Positions 1 through 8,296 of a DNA stretch of 64,000 nt are shown here, one piece after another. Positions within the stretch are counted from its first letter, which is position 1, and every line of letters begins with the position of its first letter. Made by a program: the position numbers and the translations under genes. The stretch is taken from positions 372,001 to 436,000 of the forward strand of contig NZ_BDCR01000001.1 of NCBI RefSeq assembly GCF_001618385.1, given 5' to 3'. The notes beneath the pieces are model-generated. The model was not told where the DNA came from and ran no database searches. It was given only the letters and a program-made list of their open reading frames with translations. This stretch comes from Paludibacter jiangxiensis. Lineage in GTDB: Bacteria; Bacteroidota; Bacteroidia; Bacteroidales; Paludibacteraceae.

Positions 1-848
1 TCATAGCATTCGCCCATGAATACCTGCAACAAGTCCGGATATGCCACTTTTTCCTCACACCTGCGATAGCATTCGAGCGAGTCTTCAAAACGGTTGAGAT
101 GGAAAAGAGTATTTCCTTTTTGCAACCATCCGCCGAAGTCTTCTTCGTCAATGACAGTCACATAATCGAAAGCTTCAAGCGCCTGAGAATAATTTGCCTG
201 ATTGAAATATACCAAACCAAGGTTGAACCATGCTTCCAAAGAATAAGCATCTGCATCAATTATCCTGTTGTAGTAATCGATGGCCGTTTGCGCCTGATCC
301 AACTGTTCGTAGCAAAACGCGGCATCCTGCAGCAAATCGGCATCAGCAGAATCTTCCGCAAGACCTTTTTCAAGATAAATCAATGCCCGTTTGTAAAACC
401 CGTTTGAAATATACACATGAGCAATATCGAGGCAGAGATTGGGCACATCAGAGTGTGCATTGTCTGCCAGTCTTGAAAAAACAAGATGAGCTTCCGATTC
501 GTGGTTAAGGCGCAGCAAGGCTTCCCCTTTCAACAATTCGGTTTCAGCATCATTGGTGGTATGGATTCGTTCGAGAATTTGGAGTGCTTTACGTGCATCT
601 CCGGAGGCGAGGTAAACTTTTGCCCGTTTGGTTTGTAAAACAGTGCTGCCCGGATGCAGGGTCATGCCCAGATCAATGGCTTTCGAGGACTCTTTCGGTT
701 TGCCACAGTTGAGATAGTAATCTACGATAACTTCCAACTCTTCAACATCGAAATAGCCTACCGTACGGTTCTGCACTGCCTGTTCATAGCGACGCACTAC
801 CTCTTGCGATTCTTCGTCGAAGATGAATTCCTGATTGTAGCCCTTCAT
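1..848 (-). CDS. TPR-repeat protein, C-terminus beyond window edge
   Basis: Reading on the minus strand from the ATG at 848-846 gives 282 codons with no stop before the window edge, so the C-terminal end is missing. The protein starts MKGYNQEFIFDEESQEVV, has no signal peptide or membrane segment, and is made of tetratricopeptide helices; clear units include LEAWFNLGLVYFNQANYSQA and the following GGWLQKGNTLFHLNRFEDSL. It is therefore probably a cytoplasmic protein-protein interaction scaffold of a kind common in Bacteroidales, with no known reaction. It is divergent from the kinase gene at 1028, and a -7 box lies just upstream at 872-879. The partner and function cannot be told from the sequence. 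Confidence 0.8.
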   Translation of the reverse strand, partial: MKGYNQEFIFDEESQEVVRRYEQAVQNRTVGYFDVEELEVIVDYYLNCGKPKESSKAIDLGMTLHPGSTVLQTKRAKVYLASGDARKALQILERIHTTNDAETELLKGEALLRLNHESEAHLVFSRLADNAHSDVPNLCLDIAHVYISNGFYKRALIYLEKGLAEDSADADLLQDAAFCYEQLDQAQTAIDYYNRIIDADAYSLEAWFNLGLVYFNQANYSQALEAFDYVTVIDEEDFGGWLQKGNTLFHLNRFEDSLECYRRCEEKVAYPDLLQVFMGECY

Positions 849-871
849 TTATACTCCTTGTTATTACGCTG

Positions 872-879
872 CAAAGTTA
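872..879 (-). promoter_or_regulatory. Putative Bacteroidota -7 box for the TPR gene
   Basis: The minus strand reads TAACTTTG, a full match to TAnnTTTG, 24 bases before the start codon of the TPR gene. No convincing -33 TTTG is seen at the right distance. Confidence 0.4.
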
Positions 880-979
880 CGACAATATCGCGAAATCTAA
901 TCTTTTTGGGCTTCTAAAAGTTATTAACAAATTGGTTTTCAGTTGAAGAAAGGTTTGAGTGTTTGGCTTCTTAATTCCG

Positions 980-1009
980 TTGAACATCCAAGCTTTTTGT
1001 TTACTTTTG
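980..1009 (+). promoter_or_regulatory. Putative promoter of the amgK-murU operon
   Basis: TTG at 980-982 and TACTTTTG at 1002-1009 are separated by 19 bases, matching the Bacteroidota housekeeping promoter (-33 TTTG, -7 TAnnTTTG). Transcription would start near 1016, about 12 bases before the ATG at 1028. This argues against the longer reading frame that begins at 959. Confidence 0.5.
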
Positions 1010-1027
1010 CAAGATAAATTTAACGAA

Positions 1028-2446
1028 ATGGAAACCTTGAAATCTCTTTTCGCGCAGACCACCGGCGAAGCGCTGGAAGATATATATGAATTGCCCTCAT
1101 CGGGCAGTAACCGCCGCTATTTCAGGTTGACGGGCAAAAAACAGGTACTGATAGGCGTGCTGGGCACTTCTGTCGAAGAAAACAAAGCTTTCTGGCTACT
1201 TGACACTCATTTCCGCACAAAAGGATTGCCGGTACCAAAGGTGCTGGCTCATTCCGAAGATTTTCACTGCTACCTGCAGGAAGATCTTGGAGATACATTA
1301 CTTTTTGATGCCATTTCCAAAGGCCGGAGTTGCGGAAGTTTTGACGATAACGAAAAAGCATTACTCCATAAAGTGATTGCCCAGCTTCCCGGGTTTCAGG
1401 TATTGGGCGCACAGGGACTCGATTTTTCCCACTGCTATCCACGTCCCGAATTTGACAAGCGAATGATCCTGTGGGATTTGAACTATTTCAAATATTGCTT
1501 TCTGAAAGCTACGGGTTTGGAGTTCAATGAAAGCCGTATGGAAGATGATTTTGAAAAAATGGCGACCACCCTGCTCCGGGATCAGGCAAGTACATTTTTA
1601 TACCGCGATTTTCAGTCCCGCAATGTGATGGTTGTGGATGGCAATCCCTATTTCATCGACTTTCAGGGCGGACGAAAAGGACCTGTTTACTATGACGTTG
1701 CATCATTTTTGTGGCAAGCCAAGGCGCAATATTCCGACGAATTGAGAGAAGAACTGCTGCAAACTTATCTGGAAGCGTTGCGCAAGCTGACTCCTGTTGA
1801 CGAAGCCGATTTCAGGACGCAATTGCGCCATTTCGTGATTTTCAGAACAATGCAGGTTCTGGGTGCATACGGCTTCAGAGGTTATTTTGAAAAGAAACCT
1901 CACTTTATGCAAAGCGTACCGTATGCAATCGACAATCTGCGCCGCATTCTTTCCGAAGGTGAAATTGAAGAATATCCCTACCTGAATGACGTATTGAGAC
2001 AACTGACTAAAATGAAACAGTTTGCCGACCTGAGCGGAACTCGCAAACTGGAGGTAACTATATACAGCTTTGCTTATAAAAAAGGAATCCCCGATGACAT
2101 TTCGGGTAATGGTGGTGGCTATGTATTCGATTGCCGTTCCATCAACAATCCGGGCAAATACGAACATTACAAACATTTTACCGGCCTCGACAAAGAAGTA
2201 ATCGACTTTTTGGAAGAAGACGGAGGCATAACAACGTTCCTGGATCATATTTATCCTTTGGCAGATGCACATGTGCAGCGTTATATCGAACGGAAATTTT
2301 CTCACCTGATGTTTTCGTTCGGATGCACCGGCGGGCAACACCGCTCGGTCTATAGCGCCCAACATTTGGCCGAACATATTGCCAAGAAGTTTGACGTAAA
2401 AGTATCATTGTTTCACCGCGAACAAAATATTGAAAAGACATTCTGA
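1028..2446 (+). CDS. AmgK-type sugar kinase fused to RapZ C-terminal domain
   Basis: A 472-residue cytoplasmic protein with two parts. Residues about 1-330 are an aminoglycoside-phosphotransferase fold of the AmgK/COG3178 type: the catalytic loop reads YRDFQSRNVM with Asp194, followed by the metal-binding FIDFQGGRKGPVYYD. Residues about 345-472 match the C-terminal domain of the RNase adapter RapZ, ending in the glycine-rich GCTGGQHRSV (432-441); in RapZ this half binds glucosamine-6-phosphate and the GlmZ sRNA. RapZ's own N-terminal P-loop ATPase is absent. In Pseudomonas, AmgK phosphorylates MurNAc/GlcNAc at the anomeric carbon in peptidoglycan recycling, and MurU uses the product; a MurU-like gene follows after 3 bases. 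I infer an amino-sugar kinase in wall recycling with a built-in amino-sugar sensor. The ATG at 1028 fits the promoter at 980. Confidence 0.8.
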   Translation: METLKSLFAQTTGEALEDIYELPSSGSNRRYFRLTGKKQVLIGVLGTSVEENKAFWLLDTHFRTKGLPVPKVLAHSEDFHCYLQEDLGDTLLFDAISKGRSCGSFDDNEKALLHKVIAQLPGFQVLGAQGLDFSHCYPRPEFDKRMILWDLNYFKYCFLKATGLEFNESRMEDDFEKMATTLLRDQASTFLYRDFQSRNVMVVDGNPYFIDFQGGRKGPVYYDVASFLWQAKAQYSDELREELLQTYLEALRKLTPVDEADFRTQLRHFVIFRTMQVLGAYGFRGYFEKKPHFMQSVPYAIDNLRRILSEGEIEEYPYLNDVLRQLTKMKQFADLSGTRKLEVTIYSFAYKKGIPDDISGNGGGYVFDCRSINNPGKYEHYKHFTGLDKEVIDFLEEDGGITTFLDHIYPLADAHVQRYIERKFSHLMFSFGCTGGQHRSVYSAQHLAEHIAKKFDVKVSLFHREQNIEKTF

Positions 2447-2449
2447 CGG

Positions 2450-3187
2450 ATGAAAGCGCTTATATTTGCAGCCGGACTGGGCACCCGCCTCAAACCATTG
2501 ACCGACACCATGCCAAAAGCACTGGTACCGATCAATGGCAAACCTCTGTTGGAGCTTGTGCTGCAAAAGTTGATTGCAAGCGGATTTGACGAAATTATCA
2601 TTAACGTCCACCATTTTGCAGATCAAATTATTGACTTTGTAAAGCAAAACAACAGTTTTGGGGTTCGTATCGAGATTTCGGACGAGCGGGATGCTTTGCT
2701 TGAAACCGGTGGTGGCATAAAAAAGGCTTCCTGGTTTTTCGATGACGGCGAACCTTTTTTGGTGCACAACGTTGATATTCTTTCCAATATCGACCTGAGG
2801 AAACTATACAACTACCATCTATCGCACAATGGCATTGCTACGGTTGTGGTAAGCAAACGGGATACTGCCCGTTATTTGCTATTCGACAACACCTTGCGTT
2901 TGAATGGATGGACAAACATAAAAACAGGAGAAGTAAGATCTCCTTTTGAAATGCTGGACGTTGCATCTTGTCAACGGCTTGCGTTTTCGGGCATTCATGT
3001 TATTTCGCCTAAAATTTTTGATCTGATGAGTGGTTGGGACGGAAAGTTTTCCGTGATAGACTTCTACCTAAAAATTGCAGCCAAAGAAACAATTAAAGGC
3101 TTTGTGCCTGAAAATCTGAAAATGATAGATGTGGGGAAAATAGATTCGTTACACGACGCGGAATTGTTTTTAACTAACAGTTTATGA
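2450..3187 (+). CDS. MurU-like sugar-1-phosphate nucleotidyltransferase
   Basis: 245 residues of the nucleotidyltransferase (GT-A-like) fold. The N-terminal signature MKALIFAAGLGTRLKPLTD binds the nucleotide and carries the catalytic Arg; PKALVPINGKPLLE and the GGG loop ETGGGIKKA follow, with the metal-binding Asp in VHNVDILSN. Family members transfer UMP or GMP to a sugar-1-phosphate. Its position 3 bases behind an AmgK-type kinase is the arrangement of the Pseudomonas amgK-murU pair, where MurU makes UDP-MurNAc from MurNAc-1-phosphate and bypasses de novo synthesis. The UDP-MurNAc assignment is inference from context; a mannose-1-phosphate guanylyltransferase-like role is the alternative. 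The stop codon overlaps the next start (ATGA), which suggests translational coupling. Confidence 0.75.
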   Translation: MKALIFAAGLGTRLKPLTDTMPKALVPINGKPLLELVLQKLIASGFDEIIINVHHFADQIIDFVKQNNSFGVRIEISDERDALLETGGGIKKASWFFDDGEPFLVHNVDILSNIDLRKLYNYHLSHNGIATVVVSKRDTARYLLFDNTLRLNGWTNIKTGEVRSPFEMLDVASCQRLAFSGIHVISPKIFDLMSGWDGKFSVIDFYLKIAAKETIKGFVPENLKMIDVGKIDSLHDAELFLTNSL

Positions 3188-4131
3188 GAAAGATCCTCTT
3201 TTTGTTCTGTATTGTTTTGCTGACAGCCTGTCACACTAAGCATGACGGCACGTTGACTATCGGCGTTCTGAAAGGACCGTCGGCTATCAGTGTATCCCAA
3301 TGGCTTGACAAAGCTCCGGTTATTGATGGCAAAAAACTCCACATAGAGATTTTTGAAGAACCGGCTGACTTACAAGCTAAAATGATTCAGGGCAAAGTAG
3401 ATTTTGCGGTCTTACCAACCACAATTGCGGCAATACTGTACAACAAAGGCGTTGACTATCGAATGATTGCATGCCCGGTGCAGGGATCGGTAAGTGTCGT
3501 TTCGTCCGACTCCATCACCTCCTTCAACGATCTAAAAAACAAAACAGTCTCTGTTTCCGGTCAGGGAACCACTCCCGACGTTTTATTTACCCTGCTGGCC
3601 TCCAAGTATGGATTCCGCAACAAAGAATTACTCATTGACTATAAAATAGGCAATCATCCTGATTTGGCACAGGCCATTATTATGGGCAAGATCACAACCG
3701 CCTTGTTACCGGAACCATTTGCCACAATGGCTTGCTCTAAGAACCGATCTGTAAGAAATGTGATTAGTCTGAGCAATGAATTGGCAAAGGTGGATAGTAC
3801 ACTGTTGTTTGCCATGACTGCTTTTGTTGCCCGAAAAGAGTTGGTAGAGAAGAACTCCGCAATGATCGATTCAATTTCTGACCGTTACCAATCGGCTTTA
3901 GTATGGTTACGCTCCAACACCTCCAAAGCTGCCGACGTGACTGTGGCTGCCGGAATCTTGCCTAACAAAGAAATTGCGCTTCGAAGCATTCCCAAGTGCA
4001 ATATGCGCTACTTAAAAGCTTCGGACAACTGGCAACGCATTGAGAAGTACCTTGATATATACTTCCATTTTGACCCAAAAACCGTCGGAGGCAAGCTTCC
4101 GGACAAGCGGTTTTATTACGGCATTCATTAA
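3184..4131 (+). CDS. ABC-type substrate-binding lipoprotein (NMT1/SsuA-like)
   Basis: 315 residues. It begins with a lipoprotein signal peptide, MRKILFLFCIVLLTAC, whose lipobox LTAC gives a lipidated Cys near residue 16. The rest is a two-lobe periplasmic binding fold of the nitrate/taurine/thiamine-precursor group: TIGVLKGPSAI opens lobe 1, VDFAVLPTTIAAILYNKG is the typical strand-helix, and TALLPEPFATMA the matching segment in lobe 2. It would hold a small ligand outside the inner membrane for an ABC importer, but no permease or ATPase gene is adjacent. The ATGA overlap with the MurU-like gene suggests co-translation. The ligand is unknown; a link to cell-wall recycling is possible only by context. 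Confidence 0.75.
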   Translation: MRKILFLFCIVLLTACHTKHDGTLTIGVLKGPSAISVSQWLDKAPVIDGKKLHIEIFEEPADLQAKMIQGKVDFAVLPTTIAAILYNKGVDYRMIACPVQGSVSVVSSDSITSFNDLKNKTVSVSGQGTTPDVLFTLLASKYGFRNKELLIDYKIGNHPDLAQAIIMGKITTALLPEPFATMACSKNRSVRNVISLSNELAKVDSTLLFAMTAFVARKELVEKNSAMIDSISDRYQSALVWLRSNTSKAADVTVAAGILPNKEIALRSIPKCNMRYLKASDNWQRIEKYLDIYFHFDPKTVGGKLPDKRFYYGIH

Positions 4132-4148
4132 TTCTACGGATGTAGCTC

Positions 4149-4724
4149 ATGATAAAGACAGCAGTTTTTTCAGGCACCTTCAACCCGATCCACGTCGGCC
4201 ATCTCGTTCTTGCAAATTATTTGTGCGAGTTTACAGATGTGGATGAAGTGTGGCTAATGGTAAGCCCGCTCAATCCGTTAAAAGAGCCGAATACTGCCCT
4301 TGACAGTAAGCTGCGGTATGAAATGGCGAAGCTTGCGATAGATGACGACGCCCGTTTATCGGCGTCCGACTTCGAACTCCATTTACCTCAGCCAACCTAT
4401 TCCATAAAAACATTGACGGCTCTTCGCGATAACTATCCGGACCGTGAATTTTCGCTTTTAATTGGAGCTGACAACTGGCTGGTATTTGATCAATGGAAAG
4501 ACTATCAACAAATTATTGATGAATTTCCTATCTGGATTTATCCCCGGGCCGGATTTGAGGTTAAAATTCCGGATTTTATGCCCTCGGTTAAACTTTTGTC
4601 AGCGCCTTTGGTCGAAATCTCGTCGACATTTATTCGCCAGTCGATAACTGGAGGTCATGACATGCGTCGTTTTGTACCGGAAGAGGTTTGGAAGTATATA
4701 AAAACTAACCGCTTGTATCTTTAA
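4149..4724 (+). CDS. nadD: Nicotinate-nucleotide adenylyltransferase NadD
   Basis: 191 residues, the normal NadD length. It transfers AMP from ATP to nicotinate mononucleotide, giving deamido-NAD in NAD biosynthesis. The nucleotidyltransferase signature is clear: FSGTFNPIHVGHLVLA near the N-terminus holds the HxGH-type motif, and the C-terminal SSTFIRQSI is the SxTxxR ATP-binding motif. The start is 17 bases after the preceding stop, so it is likely the last gene of the operon beginning at 1028. A -7 box for the next gene lies after its end. Confidence 0.93.
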   Translation: MIKTAVFSGTFNPIHVGHLVLANYLCEFTDVDEVWLMVSPLNPLKEPNTALDSKLRYEMAKLAIDDDARLSASDFELHLPQPTYSIKTLTALRDNYPDREFSLLIGADNWLVFDQWKDYQQIIDEFPIWIYPRAGFEVKIPDFMPSVKLLSAPLVEISSTFIRQSITGGHDMRRFVPEEVWKYIKTNRLYL

Positions 4725-4726
4725 GA

Positions 4727-4757
4727 TTGTCTGAGACAAAAACACCAAATACTTTTA
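4727..4757 (+). promoter_or_regulatory. Putative promoter of FKBP gene
   Basis: TTG at 4727-4729 and TACTTTTA at 4750-4757 (7 of 8 to TAnnTTTG) are separated by 20 bases, within the Bacteroidota spacing. The start codon follows at 4787. Confidence 0.4.
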
Positions 4758-4786
4758 CTAATTAATTAAATATTAAAATTTTACAG

Positions 4787-5611
4787 ATGAAAAAAACATT
4801 TTTGATGATTGCGGCATTTGCACTGGTTTTTACTGCCGCCGAAGCTAAGAGCCCCAAAAAAACAGAGGCCAAAGCAGCACCTCAGGAAAAGATCTTTACC
4901 AATGGCGTTGACTCTATGAGTTATGCTCTCGGTTTGAACCTCGGCGCTGATTTTGCTAAAAACATCAAAACCATTCCCGGAGGTCAATGCAATGTCGACC
5001 TGCTTATCAAAGCCTTTTCCACCGCAATGAAAGGTGACTCTGCTTTAATGGCAAAAGAATTCGCCAACACCTATTTCCGCTCATACATGATGGCAGCTCA
5101 GGCAAAAGATGCTGCAGCCAAAAAAGAAGCAGGCGAAAAGTTTCTTGCAGAAAACAAAACCAAAGAAGGCGTAAAAACTACTGCCAGCGGATTGCAATAT
5201 ATCGTACTGAAAGAAGGTAACGGTGTAAAACCGAAAGATGTTGACACTGTAGTGGTACACTATACCGGAACTTTGATCGATGGCACAAAATTTGACAGTT
5301 CAGTAGATCGTGGCGAACCGATTACATTCCCTTTGAACGGCGTAATCAAAGGCTGGACTGAAGGTGTTCAACTGATGACCGTTGGCTCTAAATATAAATT
5401 CTTCATTCCTTACTCATTGGGATACGGCGAACAGGGAGCCGGCAATGGCGTAATTCCTCCATATGCTACTTTGGTTTTCGAAGTAGAGCTGTTGAATGTA
5501 AAACCGTACAAAGAACCGGTAAAAGTTGAAGAACCAGCTAAACCGGCTGACGATGTCAAAGCTGCTAAACCAGCCACAAAGAAAGCACCAGCCGCAAAAG
5601 CTAAGAAGTAA
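4787..5611 (+). CDS. FKBP-type peptidyl-prolyl isomerase, secreted
   Basis: 274 residues. A signal peptide ([20 protein letters not shown]) directs it to the periplasm. An FkpA-type N-terminal dimerisation domain follows ([19 protein letters not shown], about residues 42-120), then the FKBP catalytic domain (about 130-240) with [30 protein letters not shown] and [14 protein letters not shown]. It should catalyse proline cis/trans isomerisation and act as an outer-membrane or periplasmic folding helper. The C-terminal 35 residues are a low-complexity Lys/Ala/Pro tail ([14 protein letters not shown]) not needed for catalysis. It stands alone between its own promoter and a strong terminator. Confidence 0.92.
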   Translation: MKKTFLMIAAFALVFTAAEAKSPKKTEAKAAPQEKIFTNGVDSMSYALGLNLGADFAKNIKTIPGGQCNVDLLIKAFSTAMKGDSALMAKEFANTYFRSYMMAAQAKDAAAKKEAGEKFLAENKTKEGVKTTASGLQYIVLKEGNGVKPKDVDTVVVHYTGTLIDGTKFDSSVDRGEPITFPLNGVIKGWTEGVQLMTVGSKYKFFIPYSLGYGEQGAGNGVIPPYATLVFEVELLNVKPYKEPVKVEEPAKPADDVKAAKPATKKAPAAKAKK

Positions 5612-5636
5612 ATTCTTCCAACATACTATTTAACAA

Positions 5637-5680
5637 CAAAGAGAGTTGCCGGGTCTGCCTGACAACTCTCTTTGCTTTTT
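5637..5680 (+). terminator. Rho-independent terminator after FKBP gene
   Basis: A perfect 12-bp stem, CAAAGAGAGTTG at 5637-5648 with CAACTCTCTTTG at 5663-5674, is followed by CTTTTT. Confidence 0.85.
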
Positions 5681-5790
5681 ATAGCGCAAATGATGATTAC
5701 AAAACAACACTATAGGATATACTACTGAACAGCAGCAATTAGTATCAGAATTAGCTAATAAAATATCAGCGTTTTTTTCAAAACATTCCA

Positions 5791-5798
5791 TATTTTTG
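5791..5798 (+). promoter_or_regulatory. Putative -7 box of the GH5 endoglucanase gene
   Basis: TATTTTTG is a full match to TAnnTTTG, 33 bases before the chosen ATG at 5832. No good -33 element is visible. Confidence 0.4.
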
Positions 5799-5831
5799 CA
5801 CCTAACATACACCTTAAAACAATCAAACACC

Positions 5832-6803
5832 ATGAAAAGACGCTTCGTCTTCCCGCTATTATTGATTGCAACTCTATCTTTATCCTCGTTCAAAGCCCCG
5901 AAAGGCTCACCAGTGGCTCTGAACGGAAAGTTGCACACAACAGGCACGCAGTTGTGCAATCAAAACAATTCGCCTTTAGTTTTAGCCGGCGCCAGCTTAG
6001 GATGGCATAATCTTTGGCCGCGGTTTTACAATGCCGATGCCGTAAAATGGTTGGCCAATGACTGGAAGTGCAACGTTATCAGGGCTTCTATGGGCGTAGG
6101 ACTTGATGACAGTTACCTTGAAAATCCTTCGTTTGCTCTGCAATGTATGACAAAAGTGATTGATGGCGCCATCAAAAACGGCATCTACGTAATCATTGAT
6201 TTTCACAGCCATAAACTTCACACGCAGGAAGCCAAGACATTCTTTGCTCAAATGGCAGCAAAGTATTCTGGCAATCCGAATGTAATTTATGAAATATGGA
6301 ATGAACCCGATTATTTTTTCTGGAAAGACGTAAAACAATACTCGGAAGAAGTCATCTCGACCATTCGGGCAATTGATACGGACAATCTGATATTAGTCGG
6401 ATCGCCTCACTGGGATCAGGATCTTGATTCGGTAGCGGCTAATCCGATTTTGGGCCAGAAAAACATCATGTACTCCATGCACTTCTATGCCGGAACCCAC
6501 AAAAAATGGTTGCGTGATCGCACCGACACGGTAATGGCAAAAGGAATTCCCATATTTATCTCCGAATGTGCCGGCATGGAGGCTTCCGGCGACGGTCCGA
6601 TCGACAAAGCAGAATGGGCGGCCTATCAGGAATGGATGAAAGACAGGAAACTCAGCTGGATTGCATGGTCGGTATCCGACAAAAACGAAACCTGTTCCAT
6701 GCTTTTGCCCAGAGCTTCAGAAAAAGGCAACTGGACAGGAGATTTATTGAAAGAATGGGGTAAAATTACCCGGGAAAGCATACGAAACGCCAACACAAAA
6801 TAA
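5832..6803 (+). CDS. GH5 endoglucanase (cellulase, likely subfamily 2)
   Basis: 323 residues. The ATG at 5832 gives a signal peptide (MKRRFVFPLLLIATLSLSSF); the in-frame start 36 bases upstream overlaps the -7 box and is less likely. The mature protein is a single GH5 barrel: GASLGWHNLWPRFYNADAV at the start, IIDFHSHKLH on strand 3, acid/base Glu158 in YEIWNEPD, histidines in SMHFYAG and nucleophile Glu245 in FISECAG. It should cut beta-1,4-glucan internally after export. There is no carbohydrate-binding module, lipobox or sorting tail, so it is probably periplasmic. It lies alone between two terminators, away from the PUL at 36-54 kb. Confidence 0.88.
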   Translation: MKRRFVFPLLLIATLSLSSFKAPKGSPVALNGKLHTTGTQLCNQNNSPLVLAGASLGWHNLWPRFYNADAVKWLANDWKCNVIRASMGVGLDDSYLENPSFALQCMTKVIDGAIKNGIYVIIDFHSHKLHTQEAKTFFAQMAAKYSGNPNVIYEIWNEPDYFFWKDVKQYSEEVISTIRAIDTDNLILVGSPHWDQDLDSVAANPILGQKNIMYSMHFYAGTHKKWLRDRTDTVMAKGIPIFISECAGMEASGDGPIDKAEWAAYQEWMKDRKLSWIAWSVSDKNETCSMLLPRASEKGNWTGDLLKEWGKITRESIRNANTK

Positions 6804-6835
6804 TTGGCTCAACCAAAGCTCTCTCAAAAACAAGA

Positions 6836-6873
6836 AGCGGGATTGTCTGAACAACAGACAACCCCGCTTTTAT
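6836..6873. terminator. Convergent terminator
   Basis: AGCGGGATTGTCTG (6836-6849) pairs with CAGACAACCCCGCT (6855-6868) with one G-T pair, followed by a T-rich run. It lies between the converging GH5 and porin genes. Confidence 0.8.
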
Positions 6874-6890
6874 TTTACACCTTCACTGAT

Positions 6891-8150
6891 TCAAAAAAAC
6901 ATCGTTGCGCTAAGCAAGGTTCTGAGGTTTGAAACCATGTGAGCATCTTTCACCTTTCCTTTATCAGCAGGATCGTAAGTACCATATGCCGCACCTGTCA
7001 ATTCCTCTTCCAAAGCGAATTGGAAACGACCGGCTGTATAGATAAACGAAGGAGAAACACGGTACAAAGAGCCGATATTATTTCCGTAACCATAATAGAT
7101 TCCTGCAGCATTATCTTTCAATCCGAGATTCTTTACATATCCAAGAAATAATCCGGCCTGATATTTTTTTCCATAAGTAAAATTTGCCCAGGCATTGAGC
7201 GACTGAGACGGAGTATACTCAATATCACCGTTAGCTTTAACTGCCTTCACGGCATACCCGCCCTGAAGAAGAGCTTCGCTCATATTCTGGATATACAAAC
7301 CCTGCGCTTTGGCGGTAAACAAACCACACTGTTTCTGTGCAAATACCGCTGCCGAAACCGTCGTCAGCTTTTCATCCGTTTTATAGGTTGCACTTCCAAC
7401 AGTGTATGAAGTACGCGGGCAAAGACTTTTGAGGTCGACACTGGCACCAAAGATAGTGCTTCCTTTGGCATAATACGCAAGCCCGGTCAACTCCGGCATA
7501 TCAGAATTGCGTTGATACAGGTTTGATTTACCGTTGGGCCCGTACGAAGGGAAAGCACTCTGCATGAAAGCCGCTGCAGAAAGCCGCAACCATCCTGACG
7601 AGAAGTTGTAGCGAATTTGTTCTCCTCTTGAAAAAGGCTGAAAAGGCGCTCCCCATGCAGCTCCGACAACGGTTGGAGTTACCGGTCCAAGAAACGGATG
7701 CCATGAACGACCAATCTGCCATTCGCTGTTTTTTCCGCTAAATTTCAACCAGGCATGGCGAAACAATATTGTTTTTGTATCGACATTCGAAAAATCGAAT
7801 TCAAAGAATGATGACAATTGGAAATTCCCGAGCTTCGGTCCGGTAAAGGTTGCATTGAAACGCGTTAAAGCAGCGGAGAAATTCATGTTAGCATCTGCAT
7901 TGAGATCCTTGCCGTTAGCGTCCGGATTTTTAGCCGAAGGCATCACGAAAATGAGGCCGTCAATCAAAGAGTAGTTATTATTACGTGTATCGAGGAAAGC
8001 ATCGGTTCTGAAATACCCGCCAAACTTAAGGCTCATACCATCTCCCAGACTAACAGATATTTTTTTCACCTGATCGTTTTCCTGCGCGAACAAACTTGTA
8101 ACAGAAAACACAACCACCAACAATACCAACAGAATGTTTTTTTGCTTCAT
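6891..8150 (-). CDS. Outer-membrane beta-barrel porin (DcaP-like)
   Basis: 419 residues. The signal peptide MKQKNILLVLLVVVFSVTSLFA is followed by alternating beta-strand patterns throughout, for example LKFGGYFRTDAFLDTR, FRHAWLKFSGKNSEWQIGRS and GLFTAKAQGLYIQNM. It ends in Phe (SATMFF), the usual C-terminal signal for barrel assembly. The placement of QIGRSWHPFLGP and the overall size resemble DcaP-like outer-membrane channels. It probably forms a passive pore; the substrate cannot be told. It is monocistronic on the minus strand with a -7 box upstream. Confidence 0.75.
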   Translation of the reverse strand: MKQKNILLVLLVVVFSVTSLFAQENDQVKKISVSLGDGMSLKFGGYFRTDAFLDTRNNNYSLIDGLIFVMPSAKNPDANGKDLNADANMNFSAALTRFNATFTGPKLGNFQLSSFFEFDFSNVDTKTILFRHAWLKFSGKNSEWQIGRSWHPFLGPVTPTVVGAAWGAPFQPFSRGEQIRYNFSSGWLRLSAAAFMQSAFPSYGPNGKSNLYQRNSDMPELTGLAYYAKGSTIFGASVDLKSLCPRTSYTVGSATYKTDEKLTTVSAAVFAQKQCGLFTAKAQGLYIQNMSEALLQGGYAVKAVKANGDIEYTPSQSLNAWANFTYGKKYQAGLFLGYVKNLGLKDNAAGIYYGYGNNIGSLYRVSPSFIYTAGRFQFALEEELTGAAYGTYDPADKGKVKDAHMVSNLRTLLSATMFF

Positions 8151-8183
8151 TTAGTGCAAATTAGAGGATTAATAAATTGGCTG

Positions 8184-8191
8184 CAAAAATA
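8184..8191 (-). promoter_or_regulatory. Putative -7 box of the porin gene
   Basis: The minus strand reads TATTTTTG, a full match to TAnnTTTG, 33 bases upstream of the porin ATG. Confidence 0.4.
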
Positions 8192-8296
8192 CAACCAAGT
8201 ATTGAATCCCGCACTATTCTATTGACTTTTTATATTAAAAAAGAGTATATCTTTCGGATTTTAGATTCAGGCAGTACGTTTTTTCGAGAAATCCGG

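Noticed and set aside
99-508. Two plus-strand frames opposite the partial TPR protein
   Set aside because: The minus strand gives a continuous TPR protein across the region; these frames are its complement.
959-1027. Upstream extension of the kinase gene
   Set aside because: It would include the promoter at 980-1009; the ATG at 1028 fits better.
1703-2377. 224-codon frame on the minus strand inside the kinase-RapZ gene
   Set aside because: It lies wholly within a gene with clear domains on the other strand and its product has no recognisable pattern.
1028-2446. Reading the kinase as an antibiotic-resistance aminoglycoside phosphotransferase
   Set aside because: The motif context matches AmgK-type kinases and the gene is fused to a RapZ domain next to a MurU-like gene, so a housekeeping role is more likely.
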